Shown here one piece after another: positions 8,001 to 15,196 of a stretch of 19,562 nucleotides of DNA. Position 1 is the first letter of the stretch; each line of letters starts with the position of its first letter. Both the position numbers and the translations under genes were made by a program. Source of the stretch: Verrucomicrobiota bacterium (GTDB taxonomy: Bacteria > Verrucomicrobiota > Verrucomicrobiia > Opitutales > Opitutaceae); assembly GCA_023457715.1 (NCBI GenBank), contig JAEWKR010000175.1, positions 1-19,562 on the forward strand. The letters run 5' to 3'. The notes under the pieces are model-generated. The model saw only the letters and a program-made list of their open reading frames with translations. It made no database searches and was not told the origin of the DNA.

Positions 8001-8774
8001 TCACACCTTCCGCGCCACCCAGAAGCGGCATTCGTCCGAAAAGTCGCGCACCGCTTTCGATTCCACGGCCAGCTCCGCCCGCATCGCGTCGTGCACATGC
8101 TGCCAACCCGTAACCGCGAGGTCCTCGAGAATCTCCTTCCGATCGGGGAGGTGCATGAAGGTCCGGCCGGACTCGTCCTCGAAGTACCGGTCGCCGAACT
8201 CCACGAGCCGCGGGTCCTGTTCGCCCTTCACCCAGCGAATCGTCTCCAGCCGCCACATCGCCCGTTCCGTCGGTGAGTGCTCGCGATCATGCGTCGTGAA
8301 CAACAACGGCGCTCCCGGGCGGCAGTGCTGCGCCAATTGGAGAAGCGCGGTGCGACGATTCGGACGTCCGGGAATCTGCATCAGCCCGTTGAACATGAAA
8401 AGCGCGCCCGCGAAATCGCGACGCAACCGCGGTTTCAGCGCTCCGAGCCGCGTTGCATCCCCCACTCGGAATTCGAGTTCCTTGGCCCCGTGCTCTGCCG
8501 CGAGACTGATCGCCTGATCCACCAGCTCGGCAGCGAAATCGAAGGCGGTGACGGCACGAAACCCTTGCTTCCAAAGTCCCAGCGTGACCCGACCCGCCCC
8601 ACAACCCGCCTCGAGCAGCCGCGCGCTGCGGTCGGTGAAAAAGCGTTCGATCAGCATGCGTTCCGAACTCCACAACCCGAGGTCATGCGCCGCCTTCGTA
8701 TAATGGAGCACGGCGCGCAGATCATTGAAATCCGCGCGCACCGTCTTCGCCGTGATCTTCGCCTCACCGGGCAT
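8001..8774 (-). CDS. Class I SAM-dependent methyltransferase, substrate unknown
   Basis: The protein has 257 residues with a Rossmann-type SAM-binding core. Motif I is LLEAGCGAGRVTLGL (E55-x-G-C-G-x-G). The acidic residue at the end of strand 2 is D79 in TAFDFA. FRVGDATRLGAL is the motif II/III region, and LFMFNGLMQI and PGAPLLFTTHDREH look like strands 4 and 5. The N-terminal ~50 residues are a helical cap. The family is broad (Methyltransf_11/25 type) and the substrate cannot be read from sequence. The gene follows lpxB by 20 nt on the same strand and so is probably co-transcribed with the outer-membrane block; whether its substrate is a lipid or sugar is open. The start at ATG 8774 lacks an obvious Shine-Dalgarno. 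Confidence 0.85.
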   Translation of the reverse strand: MPGEAKITAKTVRADFNDLRAVLHYTKAAHDLGLWSSERMLIERFFTDRSARLLEAGCGAGRVTLGLWKQGFRAVTAFDFAAELVDQAISLAAEHGAKELEFRVGDATRLGALKPRLRRDFAGALFMFNGLMQIPGRPNRRTALLQLAQHCRPGAPLLFTTHDREHSPTERAMWRLETIRWVKGEQDPRLVEFGDRYFEDESGRTFMHLPDRKEILEDLAVTGWQHVHDAMRAELAVESKAVRDFSDECRFWVARKV

Positions 8775-8794
8775 GGTTGCTGAGTATCGCGAAG

Positions 8795-10015
8795 CTACCC
8801 CATCTGCGCCAGCACCCAGTCAGCCGCAGATCCCGAGGTCGGCACCTGCAGCAACTGCCGCAGGCGGGAGGCTTGCGCCCCCGTCCGTTCGCGGCGCGCG
8901 GGATTGCGGAGGCAGTCCACAAGCTCGGCCGCGAGGGCCTGAGGGGTTGCCGCCTGCTGGATGTACTCGGGATACATCGGTTCGTTAAGCAACAGGTTCG
9001 CGATCCCCAGGTACGGGACCTTCAACAGCATCCGGCCCAGCACATACGTCAGCGTGGCCGCGCGATAAGCAATGGCCCCTGGGATTCCCGCCAGCGCACA
9101 GTGCATCGACATCGTGCCGCTCGAAGTAAGTACCGCCGCGGCACCCAGGGGTGGGGAGAAGGACGCCGGGATTGCGGGACTCGACAGGCTCACGTTCATC
9201 GAGACACCCGGCCCTTCGCCCATCGACTCCCCTTCCGCCGTCCGCACGAACCGCACGTTCGGCCCCGGGTTCGCCGATGCGAGCACCTGCCGTATCTCCT
9301 CGCTGGGATACAACACCAGCGCCTCGCGTTCGCCGCTCGCGCGAAAGCCGGCCAACAGCACCGGAAAGATGCGGGAGACCGCCTGGCGCCGGCTGCCGGG
9401 GAGCAACAACACGGGGCCGGCCGGGTCGTACCGCACCGGTGCCACGTAGTCGGACGCCACAAAGGGATGCCCCACGAACTCCACCGGCAATGTCGTGTCG
9501 CCGTAACACTCCGTCTCAAAGGGGAAGATCACCGCCATCGCGTCGAGCGTCTCCGCCATGCGAAACCTCCGCCCCGCCTTCCACGCCCAGATCTGGGGCG
9601 AAATGTAGTAAAGCGTCCGGATCGTTCCGCCGCCTTTGGCCGACAGGCCTCGCTCCTTCAGCGCGGCCGCGAGCCGGAGATTGAATCCCGGATAATCCAC
9701 GAAACACACGGCTCGGGGACGGTGGGTCTCAATCCAACGGAGCGTCTCCGCAAACAAGGCCTTGAAGAAGGGATAATGCTTCAGCACCTCCACCAAACCG
9801 ACCACGGACGAGGTGGTGAGATCGAACAACAGCTGCGCACCTGCGGCCGCGAGCCTGGGGCCGCCCAGCGCCGCGACGACCAGGCCGGGCTGTCGCTGCC
9901 GGAGTTCCATCACCAGCCGCGCCCCGTGCTCGTCACCTGAGTGCTCGCCCGCCACGATCAAGAGATCGACCCGGGGGCCAGCAGCCGGGGGAAACGATGG
10001 CAACGGCGCGCCCAT
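8795..10015 (-). CDS. lpxB: Lipid-A-disaccharide synthase
   Basis: This 406-residue GT19 glycosyltransferase condenses UDP-2,3-diacylglucosamine with lipid X to form lipid A disaccharide at the inner face of the cytoplasmic membrane. LpxB blocks are present in order: IVAGEHSGDEHGARLVMEL, ALGGPRLAAAGAQLLFD, CFVDYPGFNLRLA, YYISPQIWAWKAGR, IFPFETECYG, FVGHPF, LLLPGSRRQAV, LTSSGTMSMHCALAGIPGAIAYR and LGIANLLLNEPMYPEYIQ. The length is slightly above the usual ~380. ATG 10015 overlaps the upstream oxidoreductase stop by one base (TGATG), with GGGGAA a few nt upstream, which indicates coupled translation. The frame stays open to 10738, but that stretch is a shadow of the oxidoreductase gene. Confidence 0.95.
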   Translation of the reverse strand: MGAPLPSFPPAAGPRVDLLIVAGEHSGDEHGARLVMELRQRQPGLVVAALGGPRLAAAGAQLLFDLTTSSVVGLVEVLKHYPFFKALFAETLRWIETHRPRAVCFVDYPGFNLRLAAALKERGLSAKGGGTIRTLYYISPQIWAWKAGRRFRMAETLDAMAVIFPFETECYGDTTLPVEFVGHPFVASDYVAPVRYDPAGPVLLLPGSRRQAVSRIFPVLLAGFRASGEREALVLYPSEEIRQVLASANPGPNVRFVRTAEGESMGEGPGVSMNVSLSSPAIPASFSPPLGAAAVLTSSGTMSMHCALAGIPGAIAYRAATLTYVLGRMLLKVPYLGIANLLLNEPMYPEYIQQAATPQALAAELVDCLRNPARRERTGAQASRLRQLLQVPTSGSAADWVLAQMG

Positions 10016-11016
10016 CAGCCGTTCCCCGCCGCCCGGATTTGTTCGGTGACCGCGATCGCGACCTCGAGCGCCGATTTGCCCAGCGCCGCGCCGACCTTGG
10101 GCTGCTTCGCCTTCGACACACTCTCCACAAAATGGGCGAGTTCCAGGGCCAGCGGCTCCCCTTTCTCGATCGGAATCTCCTTCACGGGCAGCGAACTGAG
10201 GTCGCCGGCCTTCACCAGCCCGATCTTCATCTTCACTGCGTAGGCGACGATGTCGCTCTTCTTCACGAGGTGCCCGGCCTGGTTCATGAAATCGAGCGAG
10301 AGGTACGCGTCGCTCTGAAAGATGCGAATCTCGCGCGCCTTCTTCAGGCTCATCCGGCTGGCACTGAGATTCGCGACGCAGCCGTTCCTGAACTGGATCC
10401 GCGCATTGGCGATGTCCTCGCTCTTGGACAGCACGGACACGCCGACACTGTCGATCTTTTCGATCGGCGACTTCACCAGCGCGAGCACGATGCCAATGTC
10501 GTGGATCATGAGGTCGAGCACGACCCCCACCTCGGTCCCGCGCGGCTGATAAGGCGCCAGGCGTTCCGCCGTGATGTACCGCGGGTGATCGATCTCCTTC
10601 TCGAGGAAGCTCATCACCGGATTGAAGTGCTCGATGTGCCCGACCTGCACCAGGCAGCGGTTCTTCTGCGCGGCCGCCAAGACCCGCTCGGCCTCCTCCA
10701 ACGACGCACACAGCGGCTTTTCGATCAACAGGTGACAACCCCGCTCGAGCAGCGGCAAAGCCACCTTCTCGTGTTGATCGGTGGGCACAACGATGGAGAC
10801 CGCGTCACAGGCGTCACCCAACTCCTCGAGGCTGGTAAACCGCCGGCAGTTGAACTTGCCGCAAATCTCAGCCGCCCGCGCGTCATTGGCTTCGTAGATT
10901 CCGGTCAGTTCCGCGCCCGGAAGCGACGCGTACACCCGGGCATGATGCTGCCCCAGGGAGCCGACTCCGGCCACGCCGCACTTGATCTTCGCCCCCAGCA
11001 GTCGTTCGAGGTTCAT
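10015..11016 (-). CDS. Gfo/Idh/MocA-family oxidoreductase, candidate UDP-sugar 3-dehydrogenase
   Basis: The protein has 333 residues. The N-terminal Rossmann motif is GVAGVGSLGQHHARVY (14-29). The family Lys motif is EKPL (E99, K100). VGHIEHFNP (125-133) and LDLMIHDIGI (D168, H172, D173) form the usual active-site region. The substrate is not determined. In transcription order the gene lies after lolC and lolD and overlaps lpxB by one base. Oxidoreductases of this family occur in lipid A gene clusters of several phyla, and GnnA of Leptospira and Acidithiobacillus oxidises UDP-GlcNAc at C3 to make 3-amino lipid A precursors. A GnnA-like role is therefore a reasonable inference, but the partner aminotransferase GnnB is not in this window. 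Start at ATG 11016. Confidence 0.9.
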   Translation of the reverse strand: MNLERLLGAKIKCGVAGVGSLGQHHARVYASLPGAELTGIYEANDARAAEICGKFNCRRFTSLEELGDACDAVSIVVPTDQHEKVALPLLERGCHLLIEKPLCASLEEAERVLAAAQKNRCLVQVGHIEHFNPVMSFLEKEIDHPRYITAERLAPYQPRGTEVGVVLDLMIHDIGIVLALVKSPIEKIDSVGVSVLSKSEDIANARIQFRNGCVANLSASRMSLKKAREIRIFQSDAYLSLDFMNQAGHLVKKSDIVAYAVKMKIGLVKAGDLSSLPVKEIPIEKGEPLALELAHFVESVSKAKQPKVGAALGKSALEVAIAVTEQIRAAGNG

Positions 11017-11067
11017 GCTACGTTCAGGGGACCAGAGTCCAAGGTTCGAGCGGGAACGTCAATGGAA

Positions 11068-11156
11068 GGGAGTGAGGGAATGAGGGAGTGAGTGGCTTCA
11101 GAAAACGACCGCCCGTTCTGGCGCTCCCCCCCTCAGTCCCTCACTCCCTCTCCCTC
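11068..11156. repeat. Inverted pair of 8-nt repeat arrays at the lolD 3' end
   Basis: The left arm (11068-11091) is GGGAGTGA, GGGAATGA, GGGAGTGA. The right arm (11133-11156) is TCAGTCCC, TCACTCCC, TCTCCCTC, the same 8-nt motif inverted. The arms are 41 nt apart and could form a long imperfect stem. The lolD stop (11098-11100) lies in the loop, so the right arm is translated as the Gly-rich end of LolD. Confidence 0.85.
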
Positions 11157-11820
11157 CCCCCCCCTGCATCACCCCTTCGTGCAGAAACAGCGCCCGGCCC
11201 GCCTTCGCTGCGTGCAGCGGGTTGTGCGTCACGAGCACCAGCGCCGTGCCTGTTTCACGGCAGAGATCGACGAGCATGTCGATCACCGCATCGCCGGTTT
11301 TCTCGTCCAGGTTGCCCGTCGGTTCGTCCGCCAGGATTAACTTGGGCCGGTTCATCAAGGCCCGCGCGAGCGCCACGCGCTGGCGCTCGCCGCCTGACAG
11401 CTGCGCCGGCAGATGGTGAGCGCGGGCGGTGAGGCCCACGCGCGCCAGCAACTCGTTTGCCCGGACCACCTCCGCCTTGCCCGGGATGCCGATCATCCGC
11501 GATGCCATCAGGACGTTCTGCCGCGCATCCAGCTCCGGGATCAGATAAAACGACTGGAACACCATCCCGAGGTAGGTCGCCCGCCGCTCCACGGAGGGCG
11601 GTTCTCCCGCCCACGTCAGCGTGCCCGCATCCGGCGAGTCGAGGCCGGACAAGAGATTGAGGAGGGTTGACTTTCCCGAGCCTGATTCGCCGCGGATCGA
11701 AACGCTTTCGCCCGGCGCTACATCGAGATTGATCGACTGCAGCACCTGGATCCTGCGGTCACCGCTCAGGTAGGTTTTGGACAGCCCGCAGGCGGAAAGA
11801 ACGACAGCCGGTGTAGTCAT
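11098..11820 (-). CDS. lolD: Lipoprotein-releasing system ATP-binding protein
   Basis: This 240-residue ABC ATPase powers release of outer-membrane lipoproteins from the inner membrane with the permease encoded 19 nt upstream. Walker A is GESGSGKST (44-52). The Q-loop is MVFQSFYLIPELDARQNV. The signature is LSGGERQ (141-147). Walker B is LILADEPTGNLDE (161 on). The H-loop is LVTHN. The GNLDE and FQSFYLIPEL blocks are LolD/MacB-like. The normal family end is near LFLHEGVM; about 21 more residues, Gly-rich then APERAVVF, are encoded by an inverted 8-nt repeat array. This looks like loss of the original stop and read-through into repeat sequence. Start at ATG 11820; no Shine-Dalgarno seen. Confidence 0.93.
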   Translation of the reverse strand: MTTPAVVLSACGLSKTYLSGDRRIQVLQSINLDVAPGESVSIRGESGSGKSTLLNLLSGLDSPDAGTLTWAGEPPSVERRATYLGMVFQSFYLIPELDARQNVLMASRMIGIPGKAEVVRANELLARVGLTARAHHLPAQLSGGERQRVALARALMNRPKLILADEPTGNLDEKTGDAVIDMLVDLCRETGTALVLVTHNPLHAAKAGRALFLHEGVMQGGGGRGSEGLRGGAPERAVVF

Positions 11821-11839
11821 GGCGTGGTGCTACCGGGGG

Positions 11840-13069
11840 TTATTCGCTGCGCAAAGCTTCCACCGGCTTCAGCCGGGCCGCCCGCCAGGCCGGCAGCAAT
11901 CCGGCAAGGGTCGAGATGAGGATGGTAAACACCACGATCTTCAGCACGTCGCCGCTGGTCGTATGGGCGGGCAGGTTTGTGAACTGGTAAAACCGTCGCA
12001 ATTCCTCCTCCCGTTGCAACGTCCGCGCGATGACGTGCACGATGTCGTTGCGCACGGCCAGCAGGCCGAAACCGCCGGCCAGGCCGAGCAGGGTCCCGCA
12101 GACTCCGATGAAAAAGCCCTGCGCGCAAAAACAGGCCGCGACATGCCGGCTCTTCCCGCCGAGCGCGCCGAGCAGGCCGATCTCCCGTGTTTTCCGGACC
12201 ACCGAGATCAGGAGCGAACTCATGACCGAAAACGCGGCGACAATGATGATGATCAGCAGGAGAAAGAACATCATGCCCTTCTCGAGGTTCAGCACCCAAA
12301 GAAAATCGCTGAACGTATCGATCCATGCGAAGGCGCGAATCGCCGGAGGCAGGATGGCATTCAATCGCTCGGCCGCGGCATCCTCGGTGATCCCGGGGTC
12401 TAGCCGCACGTTGATTCCATGCACGCTGTTGCCGAGGCCGTAGAGTTCCTGGGCGAGCCGCAACGTGCAGTACACCGTGGAGCTGTCGAGTTGCTGATGC
12501 CCGATCTCCAGGATGCCGACGACCCGCGCGGAACGCGGCAGGATCACCTCATCGTGATTCATGCGCTCCAGAATAAGCGGCGAGAAGATTTCCACTTCAT
12601 CGCCCACCCACGCGCCGATGGTCTGGGCGAGCCCGGCGCTGATGATCACCGAATCGTCATCCAATTCATCGAACGAGCCGACCCGGACGTAGCCCTCGAG
12701 CTTGACGACGTCGGACACCGTTTCCAGGTCGATGCCCCGCATCAATGGCGGCGCAAATTTGCCCTCGTGCCGGACCAGCAGCATCCCTCCGGCAAACGGC
12801 GTGGCTCCTGCGACCCCGGGGACCGCTGCCACCTGCTGCACCACCTGGCGGTAGTCGTTGATGTACGTCTGGGCCTTGATCTGCACCTCGCCCTCGGTCT
12901 CGACAATCATCCGGCGGATCTCGAAACCGAACCCGCTCATGACGCTTTGGACGACGATCAGGACGACCACGCCCAGCGCCACGCCCATCACCGAGATCGC
13001 CGTAAAGAACGGAAATTTCCGCCCTGAAGGGAAGAGCTGCTTGAAGGCGAGGTAGAGATACCAGGGCAC
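11840..13069 (-). CDS. lolC: Lipoprotein-releasing system permease, LolC/LolE family (LolF-like)
   Basis: This 409-residue inner-membrane permease starts at GTG 13069 (MPWYLYLAFKQL). TM1 is at about 22-45 with the family string ISVMGVALGVVVLIVVQSVMSGF. A large periplasmic domain follows (about 46-260). Three C-terminal TMs are near FFLLLIIIIVAAFSVMSSLLI, FFIGVCGTLLGLAGGFGLLAV and IVVFTILISTLAGLLPAW. VVRKTREIGLLGALGG is the FtsX-type coupling segment, and the protein ends in ARLKPVEALRSE, standard for LolC/E. Only one permease gene accompanies lolD here, so it may act as a homodimer (LolF type); a second copy elsewhere cannot be excluded. The upstream region is an 8-nt repeat spacer after lysS, and no Shine-Dalgarno precedes the GTG. 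Confidence 0.93.
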   Translation of the reverse strand: MPWYLYLAFKQLFPSGRKFPFFTAISVMGVALGVVVLIVVQSVMSGFGFEIRRMIVETEGEVQIKAQTYINDYRQVVQQVAAVPGVAGATPFAGGMLLVRHEGKFAPPLMRGIDLETVSDVVKLEGYVRVGSFDELDDDSVIISAGLAQTIGAWVGDEVEIFSPLILERMNHDEVILPRSARVVGILEIGHQQLDSSTVYCTLRLAQELYGLGNSVHGINVRLDPGITEDAAAERLNAILPPAIRAFAWIDTFSDFLWVLNLEKGMMFFLLLIIIIVAAFSVMSSLLISVVRKTREIGLLGALGGKSRHVAACFCAQGFFIGVCGTLLGLAGGFGLLAVRNDIVHVIARTLQREEELRRFYQFTNLPAHTTSGDVLKIVVFTILISTLAGLLPAWRAARLKPVEALRSE

Positions 13070-13079
13070 TGCGGGGAAA

Positions 13080-13267
13080 GGAGTGAAAGGCTGAAGGGCT
13101 AAAGGACTGAAGGAAAGGTAGAAGCCGGCATTTTGCGAATCGGACGACGCAAGGGCTGAACGGCTAAAGGACTGAAGGAATCGAGACCTTCAGCCTTTCA
13201 GCCCTCTAGCCCTCCAGCCTTTCAGCACTTCAGCCTTTCAGTCATTCAGTCATTCAGTCATTCAGTC
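13080..13267. repeat. Inverted 8-nt repeat arrays between lysS and lolC
   Basis: Four units (13080-13111: GGAGTGAA, AGGCTGAA, GGGCTAAA, GGACTGAA) and three more (13153-13176) lie in one orientation. Ten units in the opposite orientation run 13188-13267 (CTTCAGCC, TTTCAGCC, then ATTCAGTC three times). The centre folds as a perfect 7-bp stem CTGAAGG (13172-13178)/CCTTCAG (13187-13193) with an 8-nt loop, and weaker pairing extends outward. The lysS stop codon lies inside the array. A terminator or mRNA 3'-end structure for lysS is possible; no T-run is present. Confidence 0.9.
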
Positions 13268-14745
13268 GTTTTGCGCAGCTGCGGGAAAAGGATCACGTCA
13301 CGAATGCTCTCCGCGCCTGTGAGGAGGATGCACAGGCGGTCGATGCCGACGCCCATGCCGCCAGCCGGGGGCATGCCGTGTTCGAGCGCGAGCAGGAAAT
13401 CGTGGTCGATGTTCTGCTTTTCCTCGCCGGCCTGCTTTTCGAACATCTCGCGCTGCACGTCCGGGTCGTTCTGTTCCGAATACGCCGGCGCTACCTCCAT
13501 GCCGCCGATCGTCAGCTCGAATACGTCCAGCACGGACGGGTCCTCGGCGTTCAACTTGGCGAGCGGACACAGCTCCTTCGGCAGATGCGTGACGAATGTC
13601 GGCTGGATCAGCGTCGGCTCGATCTTCTTGGAGAAAATCTCGTTCGTGATCTCGAACTCTTCCCAGCCGGGGTGCACCGACAAGCCCATGGCCTCGGCCT
13701 TGGCGAGTTTCTCGGCCTTGCTGCGACCGAACCAGTCCTTGTCTCCGGTCGCCTCGACGATGAGGTCCTTGTAGCGGGCCTCACGCCACACGCCGCCGAA
13801 ATCGATATCCTGGCCGCTGGCCGCATGCTTGATCTTGAGCGATCCATCCGCGGGCCGGATCACGTCGCGCACCAGGGTGGTGAGCAGATCCTGGATCAGC
13901 TTCATCATGCCCCGGAAGTCGCTGTAGGCCTGGTAGACCTCCATCATGGTGAACTCCGGGTTGTGTCGGCGGGACACCCCTTCATTGCGGAAGATGCGGC
14001 CGATTTCGAACACGCGGTCAAAGCCGCCGACCAGCATCCGCTTGAGTCGGAGTTCCGTGGCGATGCGAAGGAAAAAGTCCGCGCCGAGCGCATTGTGGTG
14101 CGTCACGAACGGACGCGCCGCCGCGCCTCCCGCCGTGCTCTCGAGCACCGGCGTTTCCACCTCGATGAAATTCTGGGCTTCGAGGAAACGGCGGATGTGC
14201 GAGATAACCCGCGGCCGCAGCATCAGACGCTGCCGCGACTCCGCATTCACGATCACGTCGAGATAGCGCTGGCGGTAGACCTGCTCGGGATCGGCCAGCC
14301 CGTGGAATTTTTCGGGCAACGGGCGGAGCGCCTTGCTGACGAGCGTGAACGCATCCACGCGCACCGTGATTTCGCCCGTCTTGGTTTTGAAGAGCGCGCC
14401 CGTGACACCGATGATGTCACCCAGGTCGAGCGACTTCTTGAACACGCCGTAACGCTCCTCGCCCAACACGTCCTTGCGGAAGTAGAGCTGGATCGGACCC
14501 TGCTGGTCCTGGATCTTGACGAATGAACTGCCGCCTTGGACGCGGAACGTCACGAGACGACCGGCAACCGTCACCGTCGTCGCGTAGTCCTGGCCGTCGA
14601 CATAGAGCGCTTTGGCATCCGCCGAGAAATGGGAAGGCGAGACGTTGGCCCGGAACGGGTCGAAGCCGCCTGCCCGCAGGTCAGCCAGCTTCTGCCGGCG
14701 CACCGCGTGTTGGTCATGCGTGATGTCTTGAGGAATGTCGCTCAT
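13258..14745 (-). CDS. lysS: Lysyl-tRNA synthetase, class II
   Basis: This 495-residue class II synthetase charges tRNA(Lys). An N-terminal OB-fold anticodon-binding domain spans about 60-160 (TVTVAGRLVTFRVQGGSSFVKIQDQQG). Motif 1 is NFIEVETPVLES. Motif 2 is FRNEGVSRRHNPEFTMMEVYQAY, preceded by LRIATELRLKRMLVGGFDRVFEIG. Motif 3 is GMGVGIDRLCILLTG. The length matches bacterial LysS (~500). I start at ATG 14745 (MSDIPQDITHDQ); the frame is open to 15321, but that stretch is translated tandem repeat. The final codons and TGA lie in an 8-nt repeat (ACTGAATGA), so the repeat supplies the stop. lolC follows after 188 nt. Confidence 0.96.
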   Translation of the reverse strand: MSDIPQDITHDQHAVRRQKLADLRAGGFDPFRANVSPSHFSADAKALYVDGQDYATTVTVAGRLVTFRVQGGSSFVKIQDQQGPIQLYFRKDVLGEERYGVFKKSLDLGDIIGVTGALFKTKTGEITVRVDAFTLVSKALRPLPEKFHGLADPEQVYRQRYLDVIVNAESRQRLMLRPRVISHIRRFLEAQNFIEVETPVLESTAGGAAARPFVTHHNALGADFFLRIATELRLKRMLVGGFDRVFEIGRIFRNEGVSRRHNPEFTMMEVYQAYSDFRGMMKLIQDLLTTLVRDVIRPADGSLKIKHAASGQDIDFGGVWREARYKDLIVEATGDKDWFGRSKAEKLAKAEAMGLSVHPGWEEFEITNEIFSKKIEPTLIQPTFVTHLPKELCPLAKLNAEDPSVLDVFELTIGGMEVAPAYSEQNDPDVQREMFEKQAGEEKQNIDHDFLLALEHGMPPAGGMGVGIDRLCILLTGAESIRDVILFPQLRKTTE

Positions 14746-14824
14746 GGAACGTAACGGGTCACCCTGAAGACCGCCCCGCTCCGGGGCAAACGGATTCTGG
14801 GTCCAGCCTGCGCCGACAAGAATG

Positions 14825-14851
14825 GCCGCAAGAACGCGCAGAAAGCGCAAA
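14825..14851. repeat. 9-nt periodic element (GCGCARAAA-like), three units
   Basis: Units GCCGCAAGA, ACGCGCAGA and AAGCGCAAA follow each other in exact 9-nt register, then AAACG. On the minus strand this reads TTTGCGCTTTCTGCGCGTT. I recall similar TTTGCGCTTTTTGCGTTCTT-like strings between genes in Planctomycetes/Verrucomicrobia genomes; this is memory, not a search. It lies 80-106 nt upstream of the lysS start. Confidence 0.65.
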
Positions 14852-14900
14852 AAACGATCGTGCCGAGGATCGGCGTGGCGCGCGCGTCCCGCGTGCGGTT

Positions 14901-15040
14901 TAGCCGGTGTCGCGGCCTCCCGGCTCGGCGTAGCGTAGCCGGTGTCGCGGCGTCCCGGCTCGGCGTAGCGTAGCCGGTGTCGCGGCCTCCCGGCTCGGCG
15001 TAACGTAGCCGGTGTCGCGGCGTCCCGGCTCGGCGTAGCG
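14901..15040. repeat. 35-bp tandem repeat, four copies, each with a hairpin
   Basis: Four contiguous 35-nt units start at 14901, 14936, 14971 and 15006. Each contains AGCCGG and CCGGCT separated by 12 nt, a 6-bp stem. Copies 1 and 3 have CGCGGCCTCC where copies 2 and 4 have CGCGGCGTCC, so the array looks like a duplicated 70-bp dimer; copy 3 also has TAACG for TAGCG. There are no spacers, so this is not CRISPR. Because 35 is not a multiple of three, all reading frames cycle through it. Confidence 0.95.
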
Positions 15041-15156
15041 TAGGCGTCCCGCCTGCGTAAGGACAGATCCCCGATAACAGCCACACCCCCGCCGCGTTTA
15101 CGTCCCGCTAATCCAGCCAACAAGCTTCCTGAATACCAAAATAACTTCGCTGCACT

Positions 15157-15188
15157 TTGCATCCGGCCGCGGTACACACTCGTATAAC
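15157..15188 (+). promoter_or_regulatory. Tentative promoter with -10 TATAAC very close to the start codon
   Basis: TATAAC at 15183-15188 ends only 8 nt before ATG 15197. TTGCAT at 15157-15162 is a possible -35, but the 20-nt spacing is long. If real, transcription would start at or next to the ATG, giving a leaderless or near-leaderless mRNA. No Shine-Dalgarno is present, which fits. The evidence is weak. Confidence 0.3.
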
Positions 15189-15196
15189 TCTTCTGC

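Larger units (their letters stand above)
14746..15196. other. Repeat-filled divergent spacer between lysS and the delta-60 protein gene
   Basis: No credible gene lies in these 451 nt. Going right from the lysS start, it holds a GC-rich stretch with CCCCGCTCCGGGG (14776-14788), a 9-nt periodic element (14825-14851), a four-copy 35-bp tandem array (14901-15040) flanked by two related motifs (CGCGTCCCGCGTGCG at about 14883 and GGCGTCCCGCCTGCG at about 15043), and finally a more AT-rich stretch (about 15110-15196), which is the likely promoter region of the + strand gene. The lysS promoter must also be here but I cannot place it. Confidence 0.7.

Noticed and set aside
10016..10738. Extension of LpxB to 647 aa
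   Set aside because: It is the out-of-frame shadow of the oxidoreductase gene, with no LpxB sequence.
14901..15040. CRISPR array
   Set aside because: The 35-bp units are directly contiguous with no spacers, and no cas genes are nearby.
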